The notes under the pieces are model-generated. The model was not told where the DNA came from. It did no database searches and worked only from the letters and a program-made list of their open reading frames with translations. This document shows positions 41,742-50,241 of a stretch of DNA of 64,000 nt, piece by piece. Source of the stretch: Micromonospora_G sp044458865 (lineage in GTDB: Bacteria > Actinomycetota > Actinomycetes > Mycobacteriales > Micromonosporaceae). The position numbers and the translations under genes were made by a program. Positions within the stretch are counted from its first letter, which is position 1, and each line of letters begins with the position of its first letter. Location: assembly GCF_044458865.1 (NCBI RefSeq), contig NZ_JBITIH010000001.1, positions 186,001 through 250,000 on the forward strand, in the 5' to 3' direction.

Positions 41742-43610
41742 ATGCAGACCCGCGCCGACCTACGCAACGTCGCCATTATCGCTCACGTTGACCACGGCAA
41801 GACAACCCTGGTTGACGCCATGCTGCGACAGGCCGGTGCGTTCCACGCCCGGGCCGAGATGGCCGACCGGGTAATGGACTCCATGGACCTTGAGCGAGAA
41901 AAGGGCATCACCATTCTCGCCAAGAACACCGCCGTACGCTACGTGCCGCCGGACGGCACCGATCCCGTGGTGATCAACATCATCGACACCCCCGGCCACG
42001 CCGACTTCGGTGGCGAGGTCGAACGCGGCCTCACCATGGTCGACGGGGTCGTCCTCCTGGTGGACGCGAGCGAAGGACCGCTGCCGCAGACCCGCTTCGT
42101 GCTCCGCAAGGCGCTCAAGGCCCGCATGCCGATCATCCTGGTGATCAACAAGGTGGACCGTCCGGACGCCCGGATCAAGGAGGTCGTCGACGACACGTAC
42201 GAACTCTTCCTCGACCTCGACGCCGACGAGGAACAGATCGACTTCCCGATCATCTACGCCTGCGCCCGCGACGGCATCGCCTCGCTGACCCAGCCCGCCG
42301 ACGGCACCGTCCCTGACGACAGCACCTCGCTGGAACCCCTGTTCCGCACCCTGCTCGGCACCATCCCGCCGCCGGCCTACACCGAGGACGCCCCGCTCCA
42401 GGCCCACGTCACCAACCTCGACGCCTCGCCGTTCCTCGGCCGGCTCGCCCTCTGCCGCGTCCGCGAGGGCATCATCCGCAAGGGCGAGACCGTCGCCTGG
42501 TGCCGCATCGACGGCACCACCGAACGGGTCCGGATCTCCGAACTGCTGATGACCGACGGCCTCGAACGGAAGCCCGCCGAGTCGGCCGGCCCCGGCGACA
42601 TCATCGCCGTCGCCGGCATTCCCAACATCATGATCGGCGAGACGCTCGCCAACGTCGACGACCCGCAGCCGCTGCCGCTGATCACCGTCGACGAGCCGGC
42701 CATCTCGATGACCATCGGCACCAACACCTCGCCGCTGGTCGGCCGGGTCAAGGGCGCCAAGGTCACCGCCCGGATGGTCAAGGACCGGCTGGACAAGGAA
42801 CTCATCGGCAACGTCTCGCTCCGGGTGCTGCCGACCGAACGACCGGACGCCTGGGAGGTCCAGGGCCGTGGCGAACTCGCCCTCGCCATCCTGGTCGAAC
42901 AGATGCGCCGCGAATCGTACGAACTGACCGTCGGCAAGCCCCAGGTGGTCACCAAGGAGATCGACGGCAAGACCTGCGAGCCGGTCGAACGCCTCACCAT
43001 CGACTCGCCGGAGGAGCACCTCGGCGCGATCACGCAGCTCCTCGCCACCCGCAAGGGCCGGATGGAACAACTGGTCAACCACGGCACCGGCTGGATCCGG
43101 ATGGAGTGGCTGGTCCCGGCCCGCGGCCTGATCGGCTTCCGGACCGAGTTCCTCACCGACACCCGGGGCACCGGCATCCTGCACCACGTCTTCGAGTCGT
43201 ACGAGCCGTGGTTCGGCGAACTGCGTACCCGCAACAACGGTTCGCTCGTCGCCGACCGGGCCGGCGTGGTCACCCCGTTCGCCATGATGAACCTCCAGGA
43301 ACGCGGCGTGCTCTTCGTCGAACCGACCAGCGAGGTCTACGAGGGCATGCTGGTAGGTGAGAACTCCCGCTCCGACGACATGGACGTCAACATCACCAAG
43401 GAGAAGAAGCTCACCAACATGCGCTCCTCCACCAGCGACGAGACGGAGAAGCTGATCCCGCCGCGCAAGCTGTCGCTGGAGCAGGCGCTGGAGTTCTGCC
43501 GCGAAGACGAGTGCGTCGAGGTGACGCCGAACGCGATCCGACTGCGCAAGGTCGTACTCGACCAGAACGCACGCGGCCGGGCCGCGGCACGCCGCAAGCA
43601 CGCCGGCTGA
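41742..43610 (+). CDS. typA: Translational GTPase TypA/BipA
   Basis: 622 residues from ATG 41742 with GGAGG just upstream; the longer upstream frame is antisense noise. GTPase motifs AHVDHGKTT (G1), DTPGHADFGGEVER (G3) and NKVD (G4), then the EF-G-like domains III and V and the BipA-specific C-terminal domain. It is a ribosome-associated GTPase acting in 50S assembly and stress adaptation. Confidence 0.97.
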   Translation: MQTRADLRNVAIIAHVDHGKTTLVDAMLRQAGAFHARAEMADRVMDSMDLEREKGITILAKNTAVRYVPPDGTDPVVINIIDTPGHADFGGEVERGLTMVDGVVLLVDASEGPLPQTRFVLRKALKARMPIILVINKVDRPDARIKEVVDDTYELFLDLDADEEQIDFPIIYACARDGIASLTQPADGTVPDDSTSLEPLFRTLLGTIPPPAYTEDAPLQAHVTNLDASPFLGRLALCRVREGIIRKGETVAWCRIDGTTERVRISELLMTDGLERKPAESAGPGDIIAVAGIPNIMIGETLANVDDPQPLPLITVDEPAISMTIGTNTSPLVGRVKGAKVTARMVKDRLDKELIGNVSLRVLPTERPDAWEVQGRGELALAILVEQMRRESYELTVGKPQVVTKEIDGKTCEPVERLTIDSPEEHLGAITQLLATRKGRMEQLVNHGTGWIRMEWLVPARGLIGFRTEFLTDTRGTGILHHVFESYEPWFGELRTRNNGSLVADRAGVVTPFAMMNLQERGVLFVEPTSEVYEGMLVGENSRSDDMDVNITKEKKLTNMRSSTSDETEKLIPPRKLSLEQALEFCREDECVEVTPNAIRLRKVVLDQNARGRAAARRKHAG

Positions 43611-43662
43611 CCCACCCACGGCCCCTCCCCCGGTCGGCCGCCGATCGACTACGGTCGGCGGC

Positions 43663-44535
43663 ATGACCTGGGAGAGGCTCGACGCGGAGCTGGCCGACAC
43701 AGCCGGCACGGTCTCGGTGTACGCGGGACGGCTTGACGCCGCACCCGCGTACACCCGACTGCCGCAGCGCACCCACTACGCCGCCAGCACCATGAAGGTC
43801 GCGGTGCTCGGCGCCCTCTACCGGGCCGCCGACACCGGCACCCTCGACCTGGACGCGCCGGTCCCGGTCGAGAACGAGTTCGACTCCGCCCAGCCCGACG
43901 CACCCCGGTTCCGCTGCGCCCCGAGCTACGACGACGACCCCGCCGTCTGGGCCCGGGTCGGCGGCGACGCACCCCTGCGCTGGCTCGCCCACCGCATGAT
44001 CGTCCGGTCCAGCAACCTCGCCACCAACCTGATCCTCGGACACGTCGGCCTCCCCGCCGTCAACGCCGTCTGGGACCTCACCGGCGCCCACCACAGCCAC
44101 ACCGGGCGCGGCATCGAGGACTTCGCCGCCCGGAACGCCGGCATCGACAACCCGGTCACCGCCGCCGACCTCGCCACCCTGCTCGGCGCCATCGCCCGGG
44201 GCGCCCAGGTCCCCGGCCCGCTCGCCACCCCGGCGACCTGCGCCGCCATGCTCGACGTGCTCCTCGCCCAGGAACACCACGAGGACCTCGCCGCCGGCCT
44301 ACCGGCCAACACCCGGGTCGCCCTCAAAAACGGCTGGGTACGCGGCGTCCGGCACGCCGCCGCAGTGATCTTTCCCGACGACGCACCCCCGTACACCCTC
44401 GCCGTCTGCACCAGCGACCACCCCCACGACGGCAAACCCGACCAGGCCGCCCGGCGGCTGATCGCGCACGTCTCCGCCACCGTCTGGGCCGCCCGCCGCG
44501 ACCTCCTCCCCGACCGAACACCCCCCGAACGATGA
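43663..44535 (+). CDS. Serine hydrolase, class A beta-lactamase-like, no signal peptide
   Basis: 290 residues from ATG 43663, seven bases after TACGGT (leaderless). Motifs in order are STMK at 42-45 (nucleophile Ser42, Lys45), RSSN (in place of SDN) and KNG (in place of KTG). No export signal is present, which argues against a secreted antibiotic-destroying enzyme. Its place before a dipeptide epimerase and an NlpC/P60 peptidase suggests cleavage of muropeptides in the cytoplasm. An eight-base hairpin (GCCGCCGA / TCGGCGGC) abuts the start codon. Confidence 0.85.
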   Translation: MTWERLDAELADTAGTVSVYAGRLDAAPAYTRLPQRTHYAASTMKVAVLGALYRAADTGTLDLDAPVPVENEFDSAQPDAPRFRCAPSYDDDPAVWARVGGDAPLRWLAHRMIVRSSNLATNLILGHVGLPAVNAVWDLTGAHHSHTGRGIEDFAARNAGIDNPVTAADLATLLGAIARGAQVPGPLATPATCAAMLDVLLAQEHHEDLAAGLPANTRVALKNGWVRGVRHAAAVIFPDDAPPYTLAVCTSDHPHDGKPDQAARRLIAHVSATVWAARRDLLPDRTPPER

Positions 44536-44558
44536 TCACCAGCCGGTAGGGTGCCGGA

Positions 44559-45632
44559 ATGGCCATCGCCGCCGTCCGCACCCACCGGCTCAGCGCCCCA
44601 CTACACACCCCGTTCGTCACCGCACTACGCCGAACCACCACGGTGCAGAGCCTGATCGTCGAGGTCGTCGACACCGACGGGCGCGCAGGCTTCGGCGAGG
44701 CACCCCAGGTCTGGCAGGTAACCGGGGCGTCAATCGCCGGGGCACAGGCATGCGTGGAGGAACTACTCGCCCCGCTCCTGATCGGCCGGGACGCCGACGA
44801 CCTCGTCGCCCGCTGCACCGAACTGCACCGAGCCGTCGCCGGCAACGAGTCAGCCAAGGCCGCCACCGACACCGCCCTGCACGACCTGGCCGCCCGACGA
44901 CTCGGCGTACCCCTGGTCCGGCTACTCGGCGGCACGCGCCTGCGGGTACCAACCGACGTGACCCTGGCCGCAGGCGAAGCCGGCGCACTCGCCGCCGCCG
45001 CCACGCACAGGATCGCCGAGGGCTTCACCGTACTGAAAATCAAGGTCGGCGCCGACGCCGCCGGCGACCTGGCCCGGGTACGCGCCGTCCGGTCGGCAGC
45101 CGGACCCGACACCCTGATCCGGCTCGACGCCAACCAGGGCTGGACCCCACGCGAAGCCGTCCGCGTCATCCGGGGCATCGAGGACGCGGGACTCGACGTG
45201 GAACTCGTCGAGCAACCGGTGTCCCGGTGGGACCTCGACGGACTCGCCTGGGTCAGCGACCGGGTCACCGTACCGATCCTCGCCGACGAGTCCGTCTTCG
45301 GGCTCCGGGACCTGGTCACCGTGATCCAACGGCGGGCAGCGGACATGGTGAACGTGAAACTGGCCAAGTGCGGCGGCCTCGGACCCGCGCGCGGCCTGCT
45401 GGAACTCGCCGCCGCACACGGCATGGGCACCATCGTCGGCTCGATGATGGAGAGCCAGATCGGCCTGGCCGCCGCCGCCAGTCTGGTCGCCGCGTACGGC
45501 ACCAGCACCACCTCCGACCTCGACGCCGCCTGGTGGCTCGCCTCGTCACCGGTACGCGGCGGCATCCGCTACGACGGCGCCACCGTCGTCCTCGCCGACG
45601 CACCCGGCCTCGGGGTCGACGGTCTGGACTGA
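44559..45632 (+). CDS. L-Ala-D/L-Glu dipeptide epimerase (enolase superfamily)
   Basis: 357 residues from ATG 44559, six bases after TAGGGT. The muconate-lactonising-enzyme layout is complete: catalytic Lys pair in TVLKIKVG, metal ligands in RLDANQGW, ELVEQPV and ILADESV, opposite Lys in VNVKLAKCGG. The family includes YcjG and YkfB, which epimerise the L-Ala-D-Glu dipeptide from murein; the neighbours support that activity over other MLE reactions. It is 23 bases after the serine hydrolase. Confidence 0.88.
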   Translation: MAIAAVRTHRLSAPLHTPFVTALRRTTTVQSLIVEVVDTDGRAGFGEAPQVWQVTGASIAGAQACVEELLAPLLIGRDADDLVARCTELHRAVAGNESAKAATDTALHDLAARRLGVPLVRLLGGTRLRVPTDVTLAAGEAGALAAAATHRIAEGFTVLKIKVGADAAGDLARVRAVRSAAGPDTLIRLDANQGWTPREAVRVIRGIEDAGLDVELVEQPVSRWDLDGLAWVSDRVTVPILADESVFGLRDLVTVIQRRAADMVNVKLAKCGGLGPARGLLELAAAHGMGTIVGSMMESQIGLAAAASLVAAYGTSTTSDLDAAWWLASSPVRGGIRYDGATVVLADAPGLGVDGLD

Positions 45633-45720
45633 GCACCGGCACCGCTCCAGGCATCGATCCTTGCCGGTCGACGGCCGTTTCCGTAGGGTCGGCCGGAAAG
45701 GCTGGAGAGGTGGGTCCCAG

Positions 45721-46758
45721 GTGAGGACAGAGGCTGACACCGGATCACCACTCGACGCCGGCCCACCGGCCGGCACCCGGTTACAACCGGGCCAGGAAGC
45801 GGTGGTCCGGGTGGCGATCGCGACCCTCTGGGCCGGCCCGGAGGCGATCCGGGCGGTGGACGGGCCGGCACTCACCCCGTACACCACCGACATTCCGGGC
45901 TGGGTCTCCGGCATGACCGCCGAACAGCAGGTCGGTGACTGCGTGCTGAGCCAACTCCTGCTCGGCGAACGGGTGCTCGTCGAAGAGGTCCGGCCGGACG
46001 GGTGGGTACGCCTGATCGCCACCGAACAACCCGCGGCCAAACTCGACCCCCGCGGCTATCCCGGTTGGCTGCCGATAGGACAGCTCACCGCCGCACCAGC
46101 CGGCCCCACCACCGCGCCGCTCGTGGTCGACGCCACCGCGACCGCCCTGTACGCCGCACCGGAAGGCGAGGTGGTGCTCCCGGACGTGGCCCTCGGCACC
46201 CGACTCGCCCCTGCCGGGCCGGCCGACGGCGGTTGGCGCCCGGTGCACGCCCCCGGCCACCCGCGCCCCCTCTGGGTGCCCGACGACCATCTCGCCGCGC
46301 TCCCCGAGCGGCCACCCCACGCCACCGAGGTACTCGCGGTGGCGCACCGCCTGCTCGACGTCCTCTACCTCTGGGGCGGGGTCTCCGCGTACGGGATCGA
46401 CTGCTCCGGGCTGGTGCACCTGGCCTGGCGCCGGTTCGGGGTCCACCTTCCGCGCGACGCCGACGACCAGGCCAACGCCACCACGCCCGTCCCGTTCGGC
46501 GCCGAACTCCCCGGTGACCTCTATCTTTTCGCCCGCCCCGGTCGCCGCGTACACCACATCGGCATCGTCAGCAGTCCGCCCGCCAGCGGCTGTGACCGGC
46601 GGATCCTGCACGCCTCGTACTCCCAGCGGCGGGTCGTGGAGGAGTCCGTCACCGGGGACCGCGAGGCGACCCTGGTCGGCGTACACCGGGTCCGCCTGCG
46701 CGGCGACGACCGGGCCGCCGGCACCCCGCACGGGGCGACCGACGGCCCGAACAGGTAG
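45721..46758 (+). CDS. NlpC/P60 (C40) peptidase, YkfC-like
   Basis: 345 residues from GTG 45721. Two SH3-like regions come first (PDGWVRLIATEQ with YPGWLPIGQL; LGTRLAPAGPADGGWRPV), then the NlpC/P60 domain with catalytic Cys in GIDCSGLVHLAWRRFG and His in VHHIGIVSS. No signal peptide. In Bacillus, YkfC is a cytoplasmic gamma-D-glutamyl-diamino acid endopeptidase working with epimerase YkfB, and the same pair occurs here. Confidence 0.88.
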   Translation: MRTEADTGSPLDAGPPAGTRLQPGQEAVVRVAIATLWAGPEAIRAVDGPALTPYTTDIPGWVSGMTAEQQVGDCVLSQLLLGERVLVEEVRPDGWVRLIATEQPAAKLDPRGYPGWLPIGQLTAAPAGPTTAPLVVDATATALYAAPEGEVVLPDVALGTRLAPAGPADGGWRPVHAPGHPRPLWVPDDHLAALPERPPHATEVLAVAHRLLDVLYLWGGVSAYGIDCSGLVHLAWRRFGVHLPRDADDQANATTPVPFGAELPGDLYLFARPGRRVHHIGIVSSPPASGCDRRILHASYSQRRVVEESVTGDREATLVGVHRVRLRGDDRAAGTPHGATDGPNR

Positions 46759-46767
46759 ACCGCCCGG

Positions 46768-47760
46768 TCAGCGGCTGGCTTCGGCGAGTTCCTTGCGGCG
46801 GTCGCTGGCCGACTTGATCAGGCTGGCCACGGTCGCGACCGCGAGCGTGCCGAGGATGACCACCAGGGAGAGCCAGATCGGTACGTGCGGTGCCCACCCG
46901 ACGTGCTCGCCGCCGTTGATGAACGGCAGGTTGTTGTCGGCGAGCGCCTCCAGCACCAGCTTGACCCCGATGAAGCCGAGCACCACCGCGAGGCCGATGT
47001 TGAGATAGACCAGCCGGTCGAGCAGTCCGCCGAGCAGGAAGTAGAGCTGCCGCAGCCCCATCAGGGCGAAGACGTTGGCGGTGAAGACCAGGTACGGGTT
47101 CTGGGTGATCCCGAAGATGGCCGGGATGGAGTCCAACGCGAAGATCAGGTCGGTGGTGCCGATCGCGATCATCACGACCAGCAGCGGGGTGAAGAGACGG
47201 CGCCCGTTCTCCCGCACGGTCAGGTGGCCGCCGGCGAAGTCGGACGAGATCGGCAGCGCCCGGCGGCTCCACCGGATCAGCAGGTTCTCCTTGAAGTCCT
47301 CCTCCTCCGGCTCACCCTGCCGGAAGAAGTTGATCGCGGTGTAGACGAGGAACGCGCCGAAGATGTAGAAGACCCAGGAGAACTGGGAGATCAGCGCGGC
47401 ACCGGCGGCGATGAAGGCACCCCGCATCACCAGCGCCAGCACGATGCCGATGAGCAGCACCTTCTGCTGGTACTGCCGGGGTACCGCGAAGCGACCCATG
47501 ATGATCACGAAGACGAAGAGGTTGTCCACCGAGAGGCTGTACTCGGTGAGCCAGCCGGTGTAGAACTCGGTCGCCGTGGAAAGGTCCGTGGTGAGCCAGA
47601 GCCCGACCCCGAAGATCAGGGCGAGCAGGACGTAGAACCCGACCCAGAGACTGGACTCACGGATACTCGGCTCGTGCGGCCGTCGTCCGATGATCAACAG
47701 ATCAACGGTCAGCAGCGCGCCCAGCGCGATCAGCGTTACGACCCACACCCAGGTGGACAC
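46768..47760 (-). CDS. TerC-family membrane protein, probable Mn2+ exporter
   Basis: 330 residues from GTG 47760, with GGAGGA about 11 bases upstream. Around nine hydrophobic segments, with the family motifs YSLSVDNLFVF and FALDSIPAI whose acidic residues line the ion path. The middle loop (RQGEPEEEDFKENLLIRW) is acidic. TerC/Alx proteins export manganese and are linked to metal and tellurite tolerance. A probable manganese riboswitch lies upstream, which supports the metal role. Confidence 0.93.
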   Translation of the reverse strand: MSTWVWVVTLIALGALLTVDLLIIGRRPHEPSIRESSLWVGFYVLLALIFGVGLWLTTDLSTATEFYTGWLTEYSLSVDNLFVFVIIMGRFAVPRQYQQKVLLIGIVLALVMRGAFIAAGAALISQFSWVFYIFGAFLVYTAINFFRQGEPEEEDFKENLLIRWSRRALPISSDFAGGHLTVRENGRRLFTPLLVVMIAIGTTDLIFALDSIPAIFGITQNPYLVFTANVFALMGLRQLYFLLGGLLDRLVYLNIGLAVVLGFIGVKLVLEALADNNLPFINGGEHVGWAPHVPIWLSLVVILGTLAVATVASLIKSASDRRKELAEASR

Positions 47761-47802
47761 GTTCAGATCATTCCTCCGGCAGACACTCGGCACACCCGAA
47801 AC

Positions 47803-47824
47803 GGCACACCCGTGCGGGCGTGCC
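47803..47824 (-). promoter_or_regulatory. terC expression-platform hairpin
   Basis: On the minus strand GGCACGCCC and GGGTGTGCC form a nine-base stem (one G-T type pair). A second copy of GGGTGTGCC lies 14 bases nearer the start (47789-47797) and could pair with the same arm, giving two exclusive structures ahead of the ribosome binding site. Confidence 0.55.
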
Positions 47825-47849
47825 GTCGCTGGTACTGCCGAATGTGGTG

Positions 47850-47985
47850 ACTGTCGGAGGTCTCTTCCACCGGTGGCACCCGGAGCGATGTCCGCCTGCC
47901 ACCGACCGACGGGCCGGGTCGATCACCGGACGAACCGGAAACCGACCGTGTTGACGACGCCGTCGCAGGGGAATACTCCCCTCCT
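47850..47985 (-). promoter_or_regulatory. Probable yybP-ykoY (Mn2+) riboswitch upstream of terC
   Basis: Read on the minus strand, the element opens with GGGGAGTATTCCCC (47981-47968), then CGTCGTCAACACGG, and ends with GGTGGAAGAGACC after a palindrome CCACCGGTGG (47867-47876). GGGGAGUA, CGUCAACA and a final GAGACC are conserved in yybP-ykoY RNAs, which bind Mn2+ and often sit before terC/alx/mntP. The assignment rests on these motifs and on the gene it precedes. The remaining 280 bases up to 48265 show no gene. Confidence 0.72.
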
Positions 47986-48265
47986 CGTCCTCATCATCCC
48001 CCATGCCGTACTGATCGGGCACCTCGGGCGGATGCGTTCTTGCCCACCCTCGTGGTGCCGCGATCGGCAGTGCTCTGGTCGCCCTGCCACCGCTGGTGCG
48101 GGGACGTGTGGTCCACCGTTAGCGCAGTGACGTTCGGTGACGACCCGCACCGCCCGCTTGGCATCCTAGGAGGCTAGGTGTCACGGGCCACGCCGGGCGA
48201 CCCGGGTTCACCACAACCGGTAACCCCGGGCTCCGGCGGTGGGACAACCATGAAAAGCTGTTCCG

Positions 48266-48559
48266 ATGGTGCTCGAAGTTGCTCTGATTGATATCCTTCC
48301 CGGCCGCGAGGACGAGTTCGCCGCCGCCTACGCCGAGGGGCACAAGACCCTGCACGGCACGCCCGGTTGCCGGTCGGTCCGGATGACCCGGGGCGTGGAG
48401 TCGCCGTCCCGCTTCGTCCTGCTGGTGGAGTGGGACACGGTGGCGGCGCACGAGGAGAACTTCCGCGCCACCGACCGCTACGTCACCTGGCGGAACCTGA
48501 TCGGCCCGTTCTTCGCCGCGCCACCCGTGGTGGAGCACTTCACCGACGTACCGGCCTGA
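48266..48559 (+). CDS. Antibiotic biosynthesis monooxygenase (ABM) domain protein
   Basis: 97 residues from ATG 48266. A dimeric alpha-beta barrel: VALIDILPGREDEFAAAYAE, then GCRSVRMTRGVESPSRFVLL and VEWDTVAAHEENFR. Members include quinone-forming monooxygenases and heme-degrading proteins, but many are uncharacterised. Single gene, not linked to a biosynthetic set. Confidence 0.82.
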   Translation: MVLEVALIDILPGREDEFAAAYAEGHKTLHGTPGCRSVRMTRGVESPSRFVLLVEWDTVAAHEENFRATDRYVTWRNLIGPFFAAPPVVEHFTDVPA

Positions 48560-48629
48560 GGCCCGCCGTTCTGTCGTACCCCGGGGCTAACCTTCCCGTC
48601 GTCCACAAGCGACGTGAGGGAGCCGACGC

Positions 48630-48950
48630 ATGTACCGACAGGGCGACGTCCTCGTCCACCCGATCAACCCGGCCGAGGTTCCGGCCGGGTTGATCCCCGC
48701 CGGCCGGGACGCGCGAGGTCGGCTGGTGCTGGCCCGGGGTGAGGCGACCGGGCACGCGCACGTGGTCAACGGCTCCGGCGTCACCCTCTGGGCCCTGCCC
48801 GACCAGACCGAGCCGTCGTTTCTGCTGATCGAGGGCTACGGCCGGCTCGGTCACGAGGAACACGGGGCGATTCCGCTCCCCGCCGGCGCCTACCGGGTGG
48901 TTCGACAGCGGGAATACCTCCCCGGCGCCTGGCGGCCGGTGGCCGACTGA
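48630..48950 (+). CDS. Hypothetical protein co-transcribed with DUF6745 gene
   Basis: 106 residues from ATG 48630, with GAGGGAG upstream. All-beta appearance: MYRQGDVLVHPI, ARGEATGHAHVVNGSG and ahead of the end LPAGAYRVVRQREY. His residues in ATGHAHVV might bind metal. No family name is known to me, but the same small protein commonly precedes DUF6745 proteins. Its TGA overlaps the next ATG (TGATG). Confidence 0.75.
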   Translation: MYRQGDVLVHPINPAEVPAGLIPAGRDARGRLVLARGEATGHAHVVNGSGVTLWALPDQTEPSFLLIEGYGRLGHEEHGAIPLPAGAYRVVRQREYLPGAWRPVAD

Positions 48951-50230
48951 TGACCACCGAAGCACGGTCGGACCGCGTCCTCCCCGGTCAGAGCACGCCT
49001 CGCTCCCCCGAGGCCGCCGGCCCTCCCGACGACCGCAGCGCCGCCGCGCTGGCCCGGACCGCCGACACCTGGCTGGCCCGGGGGCTGGCCACCGGCCCGG
49101 CCGACCGGGCGACCGCGGAGGCCGCCGTCCGGCGGGCGTACGCCAGCGCCGGGCTCGACGCACCCGAGACGATCATCTGGCTCGGCTCCCCGTACGCCGG
49201 CGCACTCGCGGCCGCGTTGCTCACCGACACCACCTCCGGCGCCGCCGGACCCGGCGGGTTCGGGGCCGCCGGGCCCGGCGGCCCCTCCCCGGTGACGCCA
49301 CCACCACCCGGCGGTTCCGACGAGTCCCCGACCGGACGGGCACTGGCCGAGGTCACCGGGGCGATCCGGGCACAGGGACACGAGCCGCACCGCATCGTCA
49401 CCGGCCGCTCCGTCCGAGCCCGCCTGCGCACCGCACCCTGGGCCGAGGTACGCGCCGACGCGGTCGCCCGGCTCGGCCCCGCCGGCTGGGCGGCCCACTG
49501 GGCGGCCGGCGGACAGCGGACCTGGCACCTGCTCAACGAGCGGGTGGTGACCCCGCTGCGGACCCGACTCACCGACGAGGTGACCCGGGAGATGCCGGCC
49601 GACCTGGTCAGCCGGGCCCGGACCGCCCTGCTCGACGTGGTGTTCGGGCAGCACGACGCGGCCTGGCTGAGCGCGTTCGACGACGATCCCCGAGTGGCCG
49701 GGCTGGCCGGGGTCGCGACCGCAGCCGGCTGGTGGTGGCCGTACGAACGGCTCGTGATCATGACCGAACGGCCGCTCCGCGTCGAACGGGACAACCTCGG
49801 CCGGCTGCACCACGGCGACGGGCCGGCACTGGTCTACCCGGACGGCTTCGGCCTGCACGCCTGGCGGGGCATGCCGATTCCGGCCGACGTCGCCGCCGAG
49901 CTTCCCCGGCTCACCGTGGACCGAATCCGGGCCGAACGCAACGCCGAGGTACGGCGGGTCATGCTCGAACACTTCGGCTACGACCGCTACCTGCGCGAGA
50001 GCAAGGCCAGAGCGATCCACCGCGACGAGTACGGCGTGCTCTGGCGGATCGAGCTGCCGCAGGACGAACCGCTGGTGATGGTCGAGGTGGTCAACGCGAC
50101 CCCGGAGCCGGACGGCACCAGCCGCACCTACTGGCTGCGGGTGCCACCGCAGACCCGGACCGCGCACGCCGGGGTCGCCTGGACCTTCGGTCTGACCGAG
50201 CAGGAATACGCCCCGCTCGTCCAGACCTGA
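48950..50230 (+). CDS. DUF6745 family protein
   Basis: 426 residues from ATG 48950. It is mostly helical with a low-complexity Gly/Pro/Ala stretch near 100-120 (GAAGPGGFGAAGPGG). The C-terminal part has LGRLHHGDGPALVYPDGFGL, HAWRGMPIPADV and RTYWLRVPPQTRTAH, which I associate with DUF6745. There is no known function. It converges on the radical SAM operon with 11 bases between stops; such proteins often sit beside leucine-rich-repeat genes. Confidence 0.75.
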   Translation: MTTEARSDRVLPGQSTPRSPEAAGPPDDRSAAALARTADTWLARGLATGPADRATAEAAVRRAYASAGLDAPETIIWLGSPYAGALAAALLTDTTSGAAGPGGFGAAGPGGPSPVTPPPPGGSDESPTGRALAEVTGAIRAQGHEPHRIVTGRSVRARLRTAPWAEVRADAVARLGPAGWAAHWAAGGQRTWHLLNERVVTPLRTRLTDEVTREMPADLVSRARTALLDVVFGQHDAAWLSAFDDDPRVAGLAGVATAAGWWWPYERLVIMTERPLRVERDNLGRLHHGDGPALVYPDGFGLHAWRGMPIPADVAAELPRLTVDRIRAERNAEVRRVMLEHFGYDRYLRESKARAIHRDEYGVLWRIELPQDEPLVMVEVVNATPEPDGTSRTYWLRVPPQTRTAHAGVAWTFGLTEQEYAPLVQT

Positions 50231-50241
50231 ACCAGAACGGG

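Noticed and set aside
41760..43772. 670-residue minus-strand ORF opposite typA
   Set aside because: Antisense shadow; it runs across the typA stop into the next gene, which a real gene would not do here.
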